The notes under the pieces: generated by a model
Told to the model about the DNA's origin: nothing
The model's database searches: none
What the model saw: the letters and a program-made list of their open reading frames with translations, nothing else
Part shown: positions 46,286-60,524 of the stretch, one piece after another
Layout: the number at the start of each line of letters is the position of its first letter
Position numbering within the stretch: position 1 is the first letter of the stretch
Translations under genes and position numbers: made by a program
From: Urechis unicinctus
Lineage: Eukaryota; Annelida; Polychaeta; Xenopneusta; Urechidae
Length of the DNA: 64,000 bases
Assembly (NCBI GenBank): GCA_034190875.2
Contig: CM067348.1
Location: 40,573,741-40,637,740 of the forward strand
Direction: 5' to 3'

Positions 46286-47225
46286 TGTATAATCTTGTCT
46301 ATCAGTACTAATCCACCGATCTATGCTACCTATTCATGTTGGTAATCTTGTCTATCAGTGCCATTCCACCAGTCTACATCACCTACTTCTGTGGGTAATC
46401 TTTTCTATCAGTGCTATTCCACCAGTCTACATCACCTACTTCTGTGGGTAATCTTGTCTATCAGTGCTATTCCACCAGTCTACATCACCTACTTCTGTGG
46501 GTAATCTTATCTATCAGCACTATTCCACCAGTCTACATCATCTACTTCTGTGGGTAATCTTGCCTATCAGTGCTATTCCACCAGTCTACATCACCTACTT
46601 CTGTGGGTAATCTTGTCTATCAGCACTATTCCACCAGTCTACATCAACTACTTCTGTGGGTAATCTTGTCTATCAGCACTATTCCACCAGTCTACATCAC
46701 CTACTTCTGTGGGTAATCTTGTCTATCAGTGCTATTCCACCAGTCTACATCATCTACTTCTGTGGGTAATCTTGTCTATCAGCACTATTCCACCAGTCTA
46801 CATCACCTACTTCTGTGGATAATCTTGTCTATCAGCACTATTCCACCAACCTACATCACCTACTTCTGTGGGTAATCATGTCTATCAGTGCTATTCCACC
46901 AATCTACATCATCTACTTCTGTGGGTAATCTTGTCTATCAGCACTATTCCACCAGTCTACATCACCTACTTCTGTGGATAATCTTGTCTATCAGCACTAT
47001 TCCACCAACCTACACCACCTACTTCTGTGGGTAATCTTGTCTATCAGTGTTATTCCACCAGTCTACATCATCTACTTCTGTAGGTAATCTTGTCTATTAG
47101 TGCTATTCCACCAGTCTACATCACCTACTTCTGTGGATAATCTTGTCTATCAGTACTATTCCACCAGTCTATATCACCTACTTCTGTGGATAATCTTGTC
47201 TATCAGCACTATTCCACCAATCGAT
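46286..47225. repeat. 53-bp minisatellite, about 17-18 copies
   Basis: The unit GGGTAATCTTGTCTATCAGT, GCTATTCCACCAGTCTACAT, CACCTACTTCTGT repeats in tandem. Two common variants (CAGTGCTATT and CAGCACTATT) are interspersed, and pairs of units recur, hinting at higher-order expansion. Confidence 0.97.
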
Positions 47226-47381
47226 AGTTCCATGTTCATTTATGAGAAATCGCGTTGTTTGACTTTGATCTTTGCATAGAGAGTAGCAGCTTGTACTAAG
47301 CGACTGATATGGCGTAAGTGTCTTTCGAATTAATTCATTATGTGCTTCTGTCAGTACACAGGCAAAACAGAAACCTGCAAT
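47178..47381 (-). CDS. Weak candidate terminal exon
   Basis: After a good acceptor (TGTTTATTATTGCAG) the minus strand is open for about 67 codons (FCFACVLTEAHNELIRKTLT, then CYSLCKDQSQTTRF) and terminates inside the last unit of the 53-bp minisatellite. If real, the minisatellite would lie in its 3' part. No family recognised; low confidence. Confidence 0.2.
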   Translation of the reverse strand: MAGFCFACVLTEAHNELIRKTLTPYQSLSTSCYSLCKDQSQTTRFLINEHGTIDWWNSADRQDYPQK

Positions 47382-47390
47382 AATAAACAT

Positions 47391-48005
47391 TTATGCCAAC
47401 AAACAATCGTTGACGCATTGTGATACACAAGCTCCCATTTGCAAAACTTACTCATGACCTTTGTGTCCATACCACAAAGTCTCTGAGGCCCATGATGTCC
47501 ATATAATTAACAACATTGCATTGCATTACTGTGTTGATAGGTAAACTTGCTCGTTGTGCAGAATCATAATTAACTAAATGAACTCCTCAAGGAGCCTTGT
47601 TTTTACAAACCCAGTTATTCTGTCAGGGTCACTCGTCATTCTATTCACCAACACATGCATCAACATGGGTCCCCAGAGGAATGCTGCTGGCGTACGTCAT
47701 TTATTTGTCATTTTCTGTGGATTAAGAGCAGAGGATTTTTGTTACATTGCTACAAAGCTAGCAGTTTTGATGATTTGCGTCTGGTCTATGTTTCTAACTT
47801 ATGCATCATCCACATGCTATAGCTTCAGTAATTTGCTATGTAACTTATTTATTTATCGTGGTCACTAACATATTGCCTCCCAGACAGGAATGGTGCAGAA
47901 AAATAGGTGTGAAAGGGCCATCAAAGACCATTAGCGGCGATATGATGTGCGACCTTGTAGCCCTATTGCTTTAAATGGTGGCCAATCATCGAATGGCAGA
48001 ATGAC

Positions 48006-48061
<56 letters not shown>

Positions 48062-51000
48062 CGATGAGGATGATGAGATGGTATTGTCTTGAACAATCGC
48101 TCTGTGGCATTGCTATAAGCCATATGTAGAGATTGAATTTAAAATATATTGTGTGTAATCCACGTTTTTTCCCACCAGTGTATGCGACATCACTCCGACG
48201 TCATGTAACAAGTGCTAACCTGGTCATTGTAACATGGTTTTGTTAAGGATCAATCCCCGACAGGTTTTGCCGTAGACAAATTCATTTAACCAATGCGTTA
48301 TACAGACTGTATGTTCAACAATTCATATGCAACCCTCAGGCAACTTAAGTTAACATGTTGATAACCAATACGTTAAGTAAAGCTGACGTGAAATCAGATA
48401 TTATAATCACGAAAAGGTTGTAACACTGAAATGGGCCACGTGAAAAAGTGCAAATGAGTATCATACCCTTGTAAAGTACTCATATACCTCCTGTTGTATC
48501 GCCCCATAAACAATCCACTGTGAAAAGTGACCTGTAATAACTAGGATTACAACAAATTCAGAGCATATTGATTTCAGAAGTAGTGAATACCTATCAATCT
48601 GTAATCAGTCATAGAGATGTCTCAAGAGACATCACATTTACGTCGATCGGTAAATACTCAAGATAAACCGGTAAAGGAACAACATGCAGGAGTGTAATAC
48701 GTTACGACAATGGTTGGCTTGCTCGTTTCTTGAACTAATGTTTTATTATAAGTGCACAATGTAAACAAAACAATCAACGAGCACGCTACCTATGTCGATT
48801 GTGAACGAACATAGATGCAAACTGTACAAAGCATACATGGTGCTCTGTACAGCTAATATATCGACGATTATCCGTGCTGATTCACTCAAGGATTACCAAG
48901 CATTTACTTTAAGCATTTATCGTCCAATGCATGTTGCAGTGTTATTATGGTAACTTCTTGGTAACCCGAAACTGTGCCAATATTTCCTCTGATCATCTGC
49001 ATTGCATGGCTTCTCGTCGATTTGATTGATCATAAAGATAGTCAAAACATTTGCAATTCATACACACAACATCGTATAGAAAACGTTTTGTAAAGGGAAC
49101 AAGCATGGACCAAGTATCAAATTCAGTGTTAAGGTCATAAATTTATCACAAAATCAAGGTGAATCCGAAGCATTGAAAATTGAATTATTCAGCGCATTTG
49201 ATTATTCTGTGGAGCTTCAATCCCATAAAGTGAAATCGTTCTTGAGCAATTACTGTTGAGACTCTTAAATCACCATTAGCAAGGTGGTCCTAAGAACCTC
49301 AATGATGGCATTTTGTCTGACAGCTCTATTGAATTTTACCTCAACCTTCTAAATGTTTTACTTATTGTCATCGTAAATCGTATATGTTTGCAGTTTCAAT
49401 ATCTTTCTGAAGACGTCCAGTCCCGAAAGTTTTCTCCTTTACTATTATAAAATTAGGATAATTACAGTAAAGATTAATGCAAAAATCGCTTAGCGTATTG
49501 ATGAATGATACCTTCATTCAATGTCAAATACTCAATAGAGGATGGTACGTAAGAGGTTCCGAATAAGGGTATTTCGGTGTGGCAGTCAAGAACACAGACG
49601 AAGTGGTTAAGTAATAGAAAATGCATGAACTGTGGATGCATTGATATTGTAGTAGGTTGGTCGTCCAAATACTAAATCCGAGGAGTAAAAGTACTGCATC
49701 ATTATTATTGCTATGAAATGGTATAATGCGTCGAAGGACAAAGGGTAACTCTCAATATTGAACATTATTTATATATATAACACAACAATGTCTGCTTTTT
49801 ATTTCTTCATTAAACATCAAACACCCCACATCATCACCTGTATAGTGATAAGATGTGTTGACTAGAAAGCAACAACACGACATGCTTCACATTCAACGAG
49901 AGACATGAGATCACCACAGAGACACACTGAGCGCCACTTACTGATGACAGTAAGTGAATACTTTCATTGATTGATGTCTCCCTTGTAGATAGATTCGTGA
50001 TTTTACAGCACAATTGCTAATTCTTTCCCTAAGGCAGATCGTATTTTTCTACTTGGCACAAGTAATATTTCTTGCGTTTTAATATAAATTCAATGAGTGC
50101 TTTACATTCATATTCGACTTTTCTAAATATTCATCAGCTATTTGCATAATACATTACTTCATTAACAATCTGAAATACGGCAATCATAACATAGTTATCC
50201 TGTACACTAGTTGTATGGCGTAAGATCAACCTGAACGCTTCATTGCAAGTATTGCCGAAAGAAAACATTGACATTGCACATAAGCCTGTATAATGACAAA
50301 TCATTTAAATAAAAGTCGAAATAATATGACATTAGCATCGTGATTACCCAACAGTGGCATACAAATGATGATTGATTTTGCACGGCCCGCGCGCCGCGCT
50401 AGCTATGCAGAAACACATTGGCTAACATTAATTTCCCTATAGAGCTAAATACCATAGGCTATTCTCATGAGTATGTAGGGCTCCTTCTATGTGGGAACGT
50501 GCTTGACATTTTTCGGCCGGGTCAGCTATTTTCAGACAGCTTTATGAGCAGTGTTTGTCGTATATCTTTGCCATCACGCAATTCTTCTCAATCACTGCTT
50601 CAGGTTTGTCGTGTATTACATCGTGAATTATTCATACAACTTGCGTGCATGTAGTGCTGTTAGCAATAATTCGGACAGCTACATTGATTGGAGTAGTTAA
50701 CAACCACCATGTGGTCTACACGAAATTATCCATAGCAAACATGCTGTCATGGAAACGCGTTCTACACGCATAAACTTGATAAACGAAATGAACCCCTTGA
50801 ATACGACACAATCGTAATTCATTTGACCATTCCATGCCTCCATCTGATTCCCTGATTACTCGCAGATATAAGTCTACAGCAGAATAGCACGCCTGCCTTG
50901 TCAATAGTACATCAACCAAATATAATAGCAACAATGGATAAGTGTCTGCTGGCATTTGTGGGCAATGTTAACTTCTCCATTGTGGGAATTGTTGTTAACT

Positions 51001-54000
51001 GAATTTTTTTGGTTTTAAGGAGACTTGTTTTAAAGAAAACTATGAATGTATTTAGAACGTATTCTTGTTTGTGTGTCCCCTTTTGTCTGCTGCTTGAAAA
51101 AAGCCGTATGATTGAAGTTTCTTTGTGAATTCATATGTACAGAGGATAATAGGCGCCATATATACCCGCTTTAACCTAGATAAAATAGATAAAAGGAATA
51201 GCCAAACAATATTCAATACTTAACATGTACGGTGGAGCAAATATAGCCATCTTCAAAACGTCATGTGAAGTGATTCCAACATATGGTTTACACTGTACTG
51301 ATAAAGATTTCCAGCACTGCATAGTGCCTTGCTTGTGTGTATGCCTCGTGAATCAGTTATCAGTTGCCCAACGCTGTGTTTAATGATAAAACCAGCACAG
51401 ATAAGATTAATTTGTATTATATCACACATCTACAATAGAACCAATCGCATAGAGTCCCACAATTACGTCATTTAATAACTTAATTCTCAGTTTGCATTAA
51501 TCGACTTCATTTTTTATTATTTACATTTGAATAGCAACGGTTTGCATGGGCCCTTTGCGTTTGTAAGAGCTGTGTTATTTCTGCTGACCCCAATGCCGCA
51601 TAAAATGACTCTCTTATTGCTAAGGTCAGACGAAAACAAAATGACGCGCAATGGGCTACAAAAAGTTAACGCCAATCATTTTGACATTTTAGCAAATACA
51701 GACCTATGCTAGTTTACACGTCAATTACATAATTAATAACATTGCTGTCAATCATGTTAGCCAGTAGGCGAAAACAAAACCATGGTTATCCAGTCATGCA
51801 TTATGTATCATCTAACACGCCTTACATTGGTTATGCATTTTCAGTTAACTAAACATATATAATGCCCGATGACGGAAACAGGTTTCGAAATTATTTTTCA
51901 ACAAAATTAACATATACACGGTAGTCTCCTGCTTCTTCGGATTTTCGTATCGACAATAAATTCAATATGTGGCTCTCAGCGGAGCCTCAAGAGCCGATAT
52001 GCTTACAATAATCACAATTGCCTTTGAACAAACGTAGCATGAGTTACTTCTAGAGACGCAAAGTGTACTAAATGAACTAAATTGTAGAAATATAACATCA
52101 ATCACATGAAGTCAAATCATTCAGTACTTCTACAGAACGTACGGTGCATTAAATACATGAATACATTTTGCCGGTCAATTTTGTTATTTGTGTTCGTCAT
52201 AATGTTTACAATAAATTGTCGAGTACACTTACTGGTACATTGAGGTTTGGCCCTTCCCATGGGAGGCATCTGCAACGCGCAAACAGTGGCTAGGTACATC
52301 GCTTATCATGTGATATCACAGCGCAAACATGCTTCACAAGGTAACGCAAATACAATGCAATGCAACCTTGTGTCGTTCCGGTAGATATTGCTTTTGTGCG
52401 CATAGGAGGTAAGGCCCGGGGCAGTTAGAACCAACAATATATAATGTCCGTTGTCACAATGCTTGATTGGCTCATTGCGGCGTGCATTTATTTGCACTTA
52501 TAATAGTGACAAGGGTATTATTGCGGCGTACCGCACTTATAGCTTAATGGACATCGAGATGAAACGACCAGTGCCGCCACATATTGCTAGCTAACGAGCT
52601 GTATAGAGGTCAAGCACATCCATTAGTGTTGCCTTTCGCCATATATGATGTACCGTATATCACTTTTATATGGTCGCATAATATTGACTGTAGAATCAAC
52701 TGACAACATTATTATACTGTAACACTATAACAGGGTAGACATATAATAAAGTACAGGGTACTTTGGAAATATTCTGACGTCCTGACGTTAAAAGTAGGTT
52801 GTAACTGTGTGTTATTAAAAACGTTGCAGATTAAGAGAACTACGCCTCTGAACCACGGTTTATGCAACAATGAAAGGGACCGATACTAAATAAATTAATA
52901 AGATCTATATAGTTTTCTGGTTTCGATTAAAGGTAGGCTCAGGTATTGATGTCGAATCAGTAGCTTTACACTTATCTTACGTTTTGTATGTGTCTTGCTT
53001 ACACTATTGGTTTTTTTTTCTAACAAATAGATATTATGTATTTGAATGTTTTGTATTCGTTCATTACAGTCACACCACTGGTCCATTTAGACTACCATAA
53101 ACCAACAAGTCTATAAGGACAATCGCAATCGCAATGTTGTATCATCGGGTTCTGGTGCGGATATATCCCATTCGTAGAAGATCAATTCATTCGTATTGCA
53201 TATAGGTCATCTGTTTATCGTTAACATATGTTCGGTGAACTATGTGACCGATTTCAACTATCCGTTCATTGGGTCAAGAAATGGAATGGTGTCACAAATG
53301 TTTTGCCTTTGTAAGAAATACGACAATGTCGATGATGATGACGATGATGCCGATGATGTTGATGATGATGTTGATGATGATGTCATTTGAAGGTTTCCGC
53401 TTCATACAATATCCTGATGTCCGTTACATTAATTTGCTTAGTGGCGAAATCTCATTATCACTTACCATATATTCTGTTGATGACAATATCGATATGCTCA
53501 TTAGCTAGCAAATGCTCATGTTACCAGCTCTGGAACATATTTGTGTACGCTTTTGTTTTACTGTGCCTTGCTCGTTATTTAGCCATGCATACTGCGACTC
53601 GATGCCTTTTCCATTTTATAACCACCACTCTTATTTGGAGGAGACCCATTGAAGCACTAGAAATTAACAATACCTAAATAACGACCGCCTATGTTCCTCA
53701 GAGGAGCGGACGTTAGGAAAGATCACCCTCCTGAAAAATGCTGTGCAGGTAAATATCACCAGGAAGATCAATTGATGGACATTTTGTGTCGTGAATTCCG
53801 GTTCTCGGCAATACGCTTCCAGGGCGTGGGAGTCTATTAAGGTGATTATGACATGTATATTGCGGGAAGTAGATTGACATTAACCAAAGATCGCTTGATA
53901 TCCTGAAAGAAATCTGCTGATTCATTCCGATTCAGTCTTGATCAATAAATATGAGTCAGTTAACATTATCATTTAGTATTCATTTGTTCGAAGGTAATTG

Positions 54001-54063
54001 TATGATATAATACCATTGATGAACTGGTTCATTGTTATTAGAGAGGCTCCTAGATATTGATTG
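47391..54063. other. Long stretch without supported genes
   Basis: Only short frames occur. Notable simple repeats are (GAT)n at about 48003-48060 and a shorter GAT-rich tract at 53328-53388. No transposon coding remains are recognised. Confidence 0.5.
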
Positions 54064-54163
54064 NNNNNNNNNNNNNNNNNNNNNNNNNNNNNNNNNNNNN
54101 NNNNNNNNNNNNNNNNNNNNNNNNNNNNNNNNNNNNNNNNNNNNNNNNNNNNNNNNNNNNNNN
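54064..54163. other. Assembly gap (100 N)
   Basis: Exactly 100 unresolved bases, the usual placeholder for a gap of unknown size. Flanking continuity is therefore not certain. Confidence 1.
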
Positions 54164-54315
54164 TTCCCAAAATCCCATATATTAACCATTTTTTTTTTAC
54201 CCTAGTGAAATTGAAAGATGCTCCTAAGTTTGAATACCAAGCACATCAAGCTGGACTCTGTCACCCATTCACCATGATTTTCTATTTTTGGAAGTGAATG
54301 GAACTCATTGTTGTT

Positions 54316-54790
54316 GGCTAGGCCTTCTTTAGCTCCGGTCGAACGGTTATATAAATATATACCGTTCTGATACAACAGTTTACGCGCGTCGGAGGAAACG
54401 TGTTTGGGTTAAAGTGCTGCAGGACGCATCTAGAAAATAACATATATCCAGAGCCTGTACAAAAAATAAACCGGACGCACCAAAAACTTACCCCCACTCG
54501 ACGCTATTCTTCAATAAATGTCATCGATATATCGTTTCCGCATTGCCTTAGCATCCCAGGTTGGGAGCACTTGCCCTAACTCGGATAGGGCAGTGCCGCG
54601 GGACCTCGAAAACCCGTACCCGTTGTACAAGTTGAGAATGGCAAAAAGTATACCCCGTCGTACAAGGTATTATGCGAATGTATAACCCGTCGTACAAGTC
54701 GAGAGGCCGAAAAAAAACATATCCCTTTCACGGCACATGTATACTATCTCTATACACTTAGGTGCCCCCCCGGGCTTAGCATAAGTCGTC
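54316..54790 (-). repeat. Dispersed-repeat cluster, inverted relative to 17.7-18.2 kb
   Basis: AGCTCCGGTCGAACGG and TATATAAATATATACCG lie at 54331-54363. At about 54555-54785 is the reverse-complement relative of the 17985-18225 segment. Shared words are TTGCCATT.TC..CTTGTA, CGACGGGT, the GTATACATGTG word, and CGGCCTC. This copy also holds three GTTGTAC/GTCGTACAAG words in tandem. Confidence 0.75.
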
Positions 54791-55064
54791 GTCATTCTGA
54801 GCATGTGCAATGCACGTGGTCTTGAACTTGAAAACAAACATGTTGCTGTGTTTCGGACTTTTTACCGCTTCCCAAATTGGTCGAGCTATAAATAATTACA
54901 ATCGATGAAATCCCCCGCCAAAAAGGATAAAATTGTCCGTAAAACATCATTGCATTCTATAATTCCATCACTTGGGTATGTTTGGTGTTTGGTAGTTGGC
55001 TGAATCGAACTAAAAAAAAAAATTTCATTGCGTCGTATTAAGAGAAAGTAAGACGTCTACTCAG

Positions 55065-55160
55065 ACGCCAGACGTCTACGGTCTTGTAGGGCTAGGCCTT
55101 CTTTAGCGCCGGTGTAACGGTAATACGCAGACGTCTTGTAGGGCTAGGCCTTCTTACTCT
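55065..55160 (+). repeat. Dispersed AGACGTC motif, partial tandem
   Basis: CTTGTAGGGCTAGGCCTTCT occurs twice (about 55083 and 55134), with GCGCCGGTGTAACGGTAA and CAGACGTCTTGTAGGG between. It is the same motif as at 13715-13770. Confidence 0.85.
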
Positions 55161-55933
55161 TAGGCTTCTACAGATCTAGGGAGTTTCTTTGATCAAAACG
55201 CCAGGTTAAGTAAAGTCCACAAATTTTGGATAGGTCCCGATTCGTGAACTTTCACCAGTCATCAAACTGTTCGATTGTTGACCTGTTAACCTACTTCTGA
55301 GTTCTGGATGCAACATAGAGAACTCAATTATCGCTCAAGGTTTGCCCTAATCGGAAACGTCAACTTAAATAAAAGTAAATTTAGGTAGAAACTTACGTCA
55401 AGGGATTCATATTTCCGGTGATGAAATCAGACTTCTCTCAATGTAATGATGTCTGTTAGTGTTTAAATTATTTACAACGTCTACTGCCTCTAACACAATT
55501 CATCCATTTCCACAAACGGAACTAGAGCCTATGCGAATGTCTCAATTTACAATTAAAGTCGGCTCAGCTGCTATCATAACGTCTCCAACATTATTTGCTG
55601 CTTGATGATAGCATCGTGACGGCTACATCTTTTCTCTTGGTGGAAGGTTAGAGATTTGTAAATAATGGAGGCTGTTAACCTCCGTATATATCTTGTTAAC
55701 ACATAACGAAATAAACTATCTTATCTTAATACACATGTTTTGACACTATGAATGTGTATTCAGCCAACTCCTTTATGCGCTACCTGGCGATTGATTGGTG
55801 ACATATGACATATATCATAATGCTCAGAGGGTGGTCACGTAATCACAACGTATTCGGCGACAAAATCCGTCAATAAACATCAGATCAGGTCCCATGCCGG
55901 TCTTGTTGAAGTGAGCACAGTCAATAATACAAA

Positions 55934-58900
55934 ATGTCAAGATTGTCATGGCCTCGAATCATTCTCTTTGGAGACTCAATCACACAGGTAAACATTGGGA
56001 TTAGTTTTATCTTTATAAACCTACTTTGTATCTTACAAACCTACTCTGGCCACCGAAGCTGGCGGGAGGTTGTGTGGACTCTGGTTGTTGTTGTTGGAAT
56101 GTTGACTGTTGTGTCATGTGCAAGTGTGGGGAGGTGTGGCCATCTGGCCATAGCCCAGGGTCAGACTCAATTAGCAATGGATTTCTGTTAGACTCTGGTA
56201 CATTTCCAGGTAAGTGAGTTATCGTACAGGGCTAACCCCGCGGTCTAGCCCTACAAGACGTCTGAGTTTATATTTATATTACCATTACCGTTCGATCGGA
56301 GCTTACCTCGGTCAGACGGTGATAAACATATATCTGTATAGCTCCGGTCGAAAAGTAATATAAATATATACTCAGACGTCTTGTAGGGCTAATATCTGTA
56401 TGTATATACCGATAATACGTCCAGCAGGGCTAGTAATAGTAGTATAGGGCTGTCCCTGCACAGATGTAACATTTAATTATAACGTAGAAGTCCCATAGGG
56501 CTATTATAGTGCCTAAACGCGCCACACCTTCATAAACAGTCGTAGCTTAATAAACATTTCTTAGTGAAAAACGCTAAATGTTGCCCAGTAGTCTAGTCCT
56601 ATGCAGACAGATCATTTCAGCTACCCACTAGGTATGATTTGCAAGGCATGATTTATTTTATGCCCACCAGCAGCTTGTGAATAATCACAAAAAGCACATT
56701 CGACAAGATTAGGTCCTACAGTTCACAAAACCTTGCAAATAATCTATCTTCGTCTGGCCATGTGTTATTTATATAACAATGAGTTACTCTTCCTAAGCCA
56801 ATGCCGTATGAGTTTGAGGCAGCATTTAATACTGATTACATTTACATGTAATATAGTGTAAGCAGTTTCCTGTGAATAGAGCAAATTAAGTGATCAACCT
56901 ATTAAGTGACCAGTGATAATCAAACATTGACGGATTTGGTTATTATGACGAGCAACCAGTCTGAAGTTTTCGGCACTTCTCTTCCTAAGCCATCACCATA
57001 TTAGCTGAAATGCACGATGCATATCATTAAGATATTTTCATGTGCTATGGTGTAAGTGCTTTCCTGTAACTTAGTGGAATAAGGTGATCGACCAGTGATT
57101 TGATAGTAAGTGTTATGATGCATTTGTGTGTAATGGAGCAAACATATACTGGATAATTTGTAGGTGATCCTCCATTCCTCCATATTTGGCTCTGTGTAGT
57201 GTAGGCCTCTGCAGCAAATCATGGCGACCATAATTAGAGTGTGGGGCATGGGGGGAGGGTGAAGGGTAGCATCTATTGCTGAAACAGCAGCTCATGTTGA
57301 GGTTTTTAGCTGTTTATGTACGTCAGTTGGTAAAGTCTTTAATGTTGGTTCTGAACCCACCGCATCAGTACTTTGACCTGCTTCTAAACCCACCACTACC
57401 CCCCTCCCCCCCCATCAGTTAAGTAATTGGACTTGCTGAGGTGAGGTTCATCCCGCTAGTGTTGATACACAACCCGCTAATAGACTGTATGATCACAAGT
57501 TGTATATTTAGATAACTGCCATTTAATTAAGTATCATCATAGTAATTATCTGGGGTTTTTTCCAGTACAGTTTCAGCTCCGAAGGCGGTTGGGCTGCTTT
57601 GCTGGCTGATCGACTACAGAGGTATATTGTCTAATTCAATCAATTACACCTTCAAAATAACTGTTTCCTCTTTTTCTGTTAGCAGCATTTATGGGAATTG
57701 TTGTATTAAATCTTGCAAGCAACCATGCCAGCTGGTTTCCTAAGAGGCCTTTGATTGTTCCCTTCCATTAGCATCATGTTGATATCATGAACATGTCAAA
57801 TAGTTCAGGAACAAGATTTCTCTGAAAGAAATTATACTCTTTCTCTTGGAAAATAAGGCAATGACTTAACTTGAAATCCTTACCTTGCCATTTACATATG
57901 TAACTTAGCTCCTTTGATCATGGATTACCTCAATGCAATAACTTGTTTGTTTTTCAGGAAGTGTGACGTGATTAACCGTGGCTTCTCAGGATACAACACT
58001 CGATGGTGTCGTACCATTTTACCCAGAATACTCAGCTCAAGTGACATCGAGAGTGTCTTGGCTTTTACAATATTTCTGGGAGCCAATGATTCCTGTCTGG
58101 CTGATCTCAACCCAGCTCAGCATGTGCCTCTGGAGGAGTATCACAGTGACCTGGTTGCTATGGTAAATGAACTGCAGGTGAGAATACATCAACCACTGTT
58201 ATCTCAATTAGGGATGTTACAATGACTTGATGGCAGTAGGTAAAACTGATTGTAATGATCAATTAAATTTAGGTACAAATATATTTCCCATAAAGACAAC
58301 AATTAACAAACAAACTTGACTTAACAAACTTGACTTACTCAGCCCAACTTATATCAAACTTACATTCCATTAATAAAACACTTTTACCCAAGAAACAAAC
58401 ACTACCAATAAATCCAGCTTTATATGAAGTATTTATATTTTGATTAAGAAATACTACTGCAAGTTTTCTTAGCAAAGACACAGTTTACCAGTACTTAATG
58501 TCATGTATTTCTATGTGTTAATGTATGATAATTAATTCAGTCACTGGGTGTGAGCAAAGAGAAAGTGATCCTGATTGGTCCACCTGCCTGTGACCCAATT
58601 AAATGGGGAGGGATCTGCAAAGAAAGAGGTTAGGAAAACTTCTTAAAAATAATTCACAATTTTCCAGGCATTGTGGAATGTCTGAAAATAGCCTAATTTT
58701 AACAGCAAATACACTGCAGATATAGCTGATTATTGCTGATAAACTAATCTGGATATTAGATCACATATATGTTTGTTTGGTGAATAAAATTTCTTTTTTG
58801 AAGATGTTCCTCAAAGTAAAGATGAAGAGGCAACAGCTCGATATTCAGACCACTGTCGGCAAGCTGCCCAGGAAACTGGTGTGGGTTTCATTGACCTGCA

Positions 58901-59459
58901 TGCTGCTATGATGAAGAGACAGGTGTGTTTGAGAACTGTTACTATTGCTGTGCATAGTAATGTGGGTCCTGTACTTCACCAGCATCTTTAATCATGTGAT
59001 GGCTACTAATCACCATCATCATTCATCCCCATGGCCAAAAGTAATATCTAACCCTATACCTTTCCCCAGCTTCCAGATTAGAAACAGAATCCTCATTCAT
59101 TTCAAAGAAATATCAAAACTGGGCAATAAGTTTTTTGCGTTTGCTGATCCCGGCTAAATATCATTTCTACCAACTTTGTATCATTCCACATTCTCAACTT
59201 TCTATGTTTTGCCATATTTATCCAGGGATTGAAATAATTTTTCTATAAATACAAAATATAATTTAACATGTCCTTTAATCTTTGATTGCAGCCTCATAGT
59301 CAGTTCCTGAATGATGGCTTGCACCTCTCACAAGAGGGCGCTGTGTTGCTAGACAGCTTGCTGTGGCCGGAGATAGAGAAGCGTACATCACATCTACCAA
59401 TGATGCTGCCTGAATGGAGAAATATTGATTTCAACAACCCAAAACAATCTCTTCTATAA
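55934..59459 (+). CDS. IAH1: SGNH/GDSL esterase, IAH1-type
   Basis: Six exons: 55934-55987, 57566-57621, 57958-58177, 58541-58628, 58804-58922 and 59292-59459. All have GT-AG introns and consistent phases, giving 705 nt and a 234-residue protein (human IAH1, as I recall, 248). Residues 11-18 LFGDSITQ hold the nucleophile Ser15; GFSGYNTRW (45-53) is block II; FLGANDS (76-82) is block III with Asn80; NDGLHLS (186-192) gives Asp187 and His190. These complete the SGNH catalytic set. The family hydrolyses short esters (isoamyl acetate in yeast); the animal substrate is uncertain. There is no signal peptide, so it is probably cytosolic. The start Met matches the family N-terminus just before WPRIILFGDS. 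No disruption is seen. The 1.6-kb first intron carries dispersed repeats. Confidence 0.95.
56245..56393. repeat. Two facing dispersed-motif copies in intron 1
   Basis: A minus-oriented copy (56245-56306, CTAGCCCTACAAGACGTCTG ... CGTTCGATCGGAGCT) and a plus-oriented copy (56340-56392, GCTCCGGTCGAAAAGTAATA ... CAGACGTCTTGTAGGGCTAA) form an inverted pair about 35 bp apart. Weaker pieces follow to about 56515. Confidence 0.9.
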
Positions 59460-59476
59460 TATCAATTGTAATTCAT

Positions 59477-60117
59477 TAAATGGGTGTAGTGCAAATATAT
59501 CTTTTGAAGATTTATTAATTGTAATTCAGTTAGATGTAATATGTAATTCACATATCATATTAGTGTATAATTATTAGATAATCTTTAATTTCTGATTGTA
59601 ACATCCGTTCTCATTGGTTCCTGTCATGTCAAGGGTAGCTCAACCAAAAGGCTTATCTCTTAGCACAAAGAATACTGTTTTGATTGGATAAGTTGTTGAT
59701 AGGCAATTTTGGAATGTTATAAAACATGTCTTTATGCTGCAAGAATTGTATTGTCTATAAGTTGCACTGTTCTAGTTCATATATGTTCAATTAGTTTTTG
59801 ATATTCAAATTCACTTCTGTGTAATTATTCTTTCTGGAGTTATCTAAGAAAATGACATTATGACAGCTTGCTTGTAATTAACTATGATATTCTACTAGCT
59901 GATGTTATGTAAGGGTCCAACATGCAATACCCTATGATATATGGGTTCATGCACCTAAAGAACAATATTTCTGAACCAAGCAATTTGGGAACAGGTACAG
60001 ATCACACAGGTGTCTGTGATGCATACATATTATGTCTTTCTGGGACGGGAACTATCTGTGATGGCACAAATACATTGCACAATCTACTTGCATATGCTTA
60101 TAATTGCTGACAATAAA
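59477..60117 (+). terminator. Possible polyadenylation signals for the esterase gene
   Basis: ATTAAA occurs at about 59476, close to the stop codon, and AATAAA at about 60112. Either could define the 3' end. Choosing needs transcript data. Confidence 0.35.
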
Positions 60118-60524
60118 GCTCTCAGTTAGTTGTGACAACCCATGTCACCGATTCAAGCAAATGTCTTATTGATTTGGATGAATTAAATTGCAGGATTGGG
60201 AATAGTTTACAGGGCTCCTTATCTTTGATATTTATGAGCAAATATGAACTATATATACAAATATTATCGAGTATCTATTTGCTACCTTGGGTGTATTCTG
60301 CCATTGTGAAGGTTAGTAGGGATTTGGAAACTATTTGAATTTGGATTTTAACCCATTGAATCTCGCCCAACCTCTGTCAACGCTGCAGTTATTATTTGTG
60401 GTGACGCAATCATGTTGATAACCAAAGGTCAATACCATCATTGAGTAATAAGGGACGTATGTATGTGTGTGTGTCTGTCAGTATGTATGTACATATGTAT
60501 GTCTTATACTATAATTTATACTGC
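60118..60524. other. No gene; short GT-rich simple repeat
   Basis: A GTATGTATGTGTGTGTGTCTG tract lies near 60458-60500. Confidence 0.6.

Noticed and set aside
47578-47868. 96-codon plus-strand hydrophobic frame
   Set aside because: No family resemblance or splice signals; AT-rich chance frame is likely.
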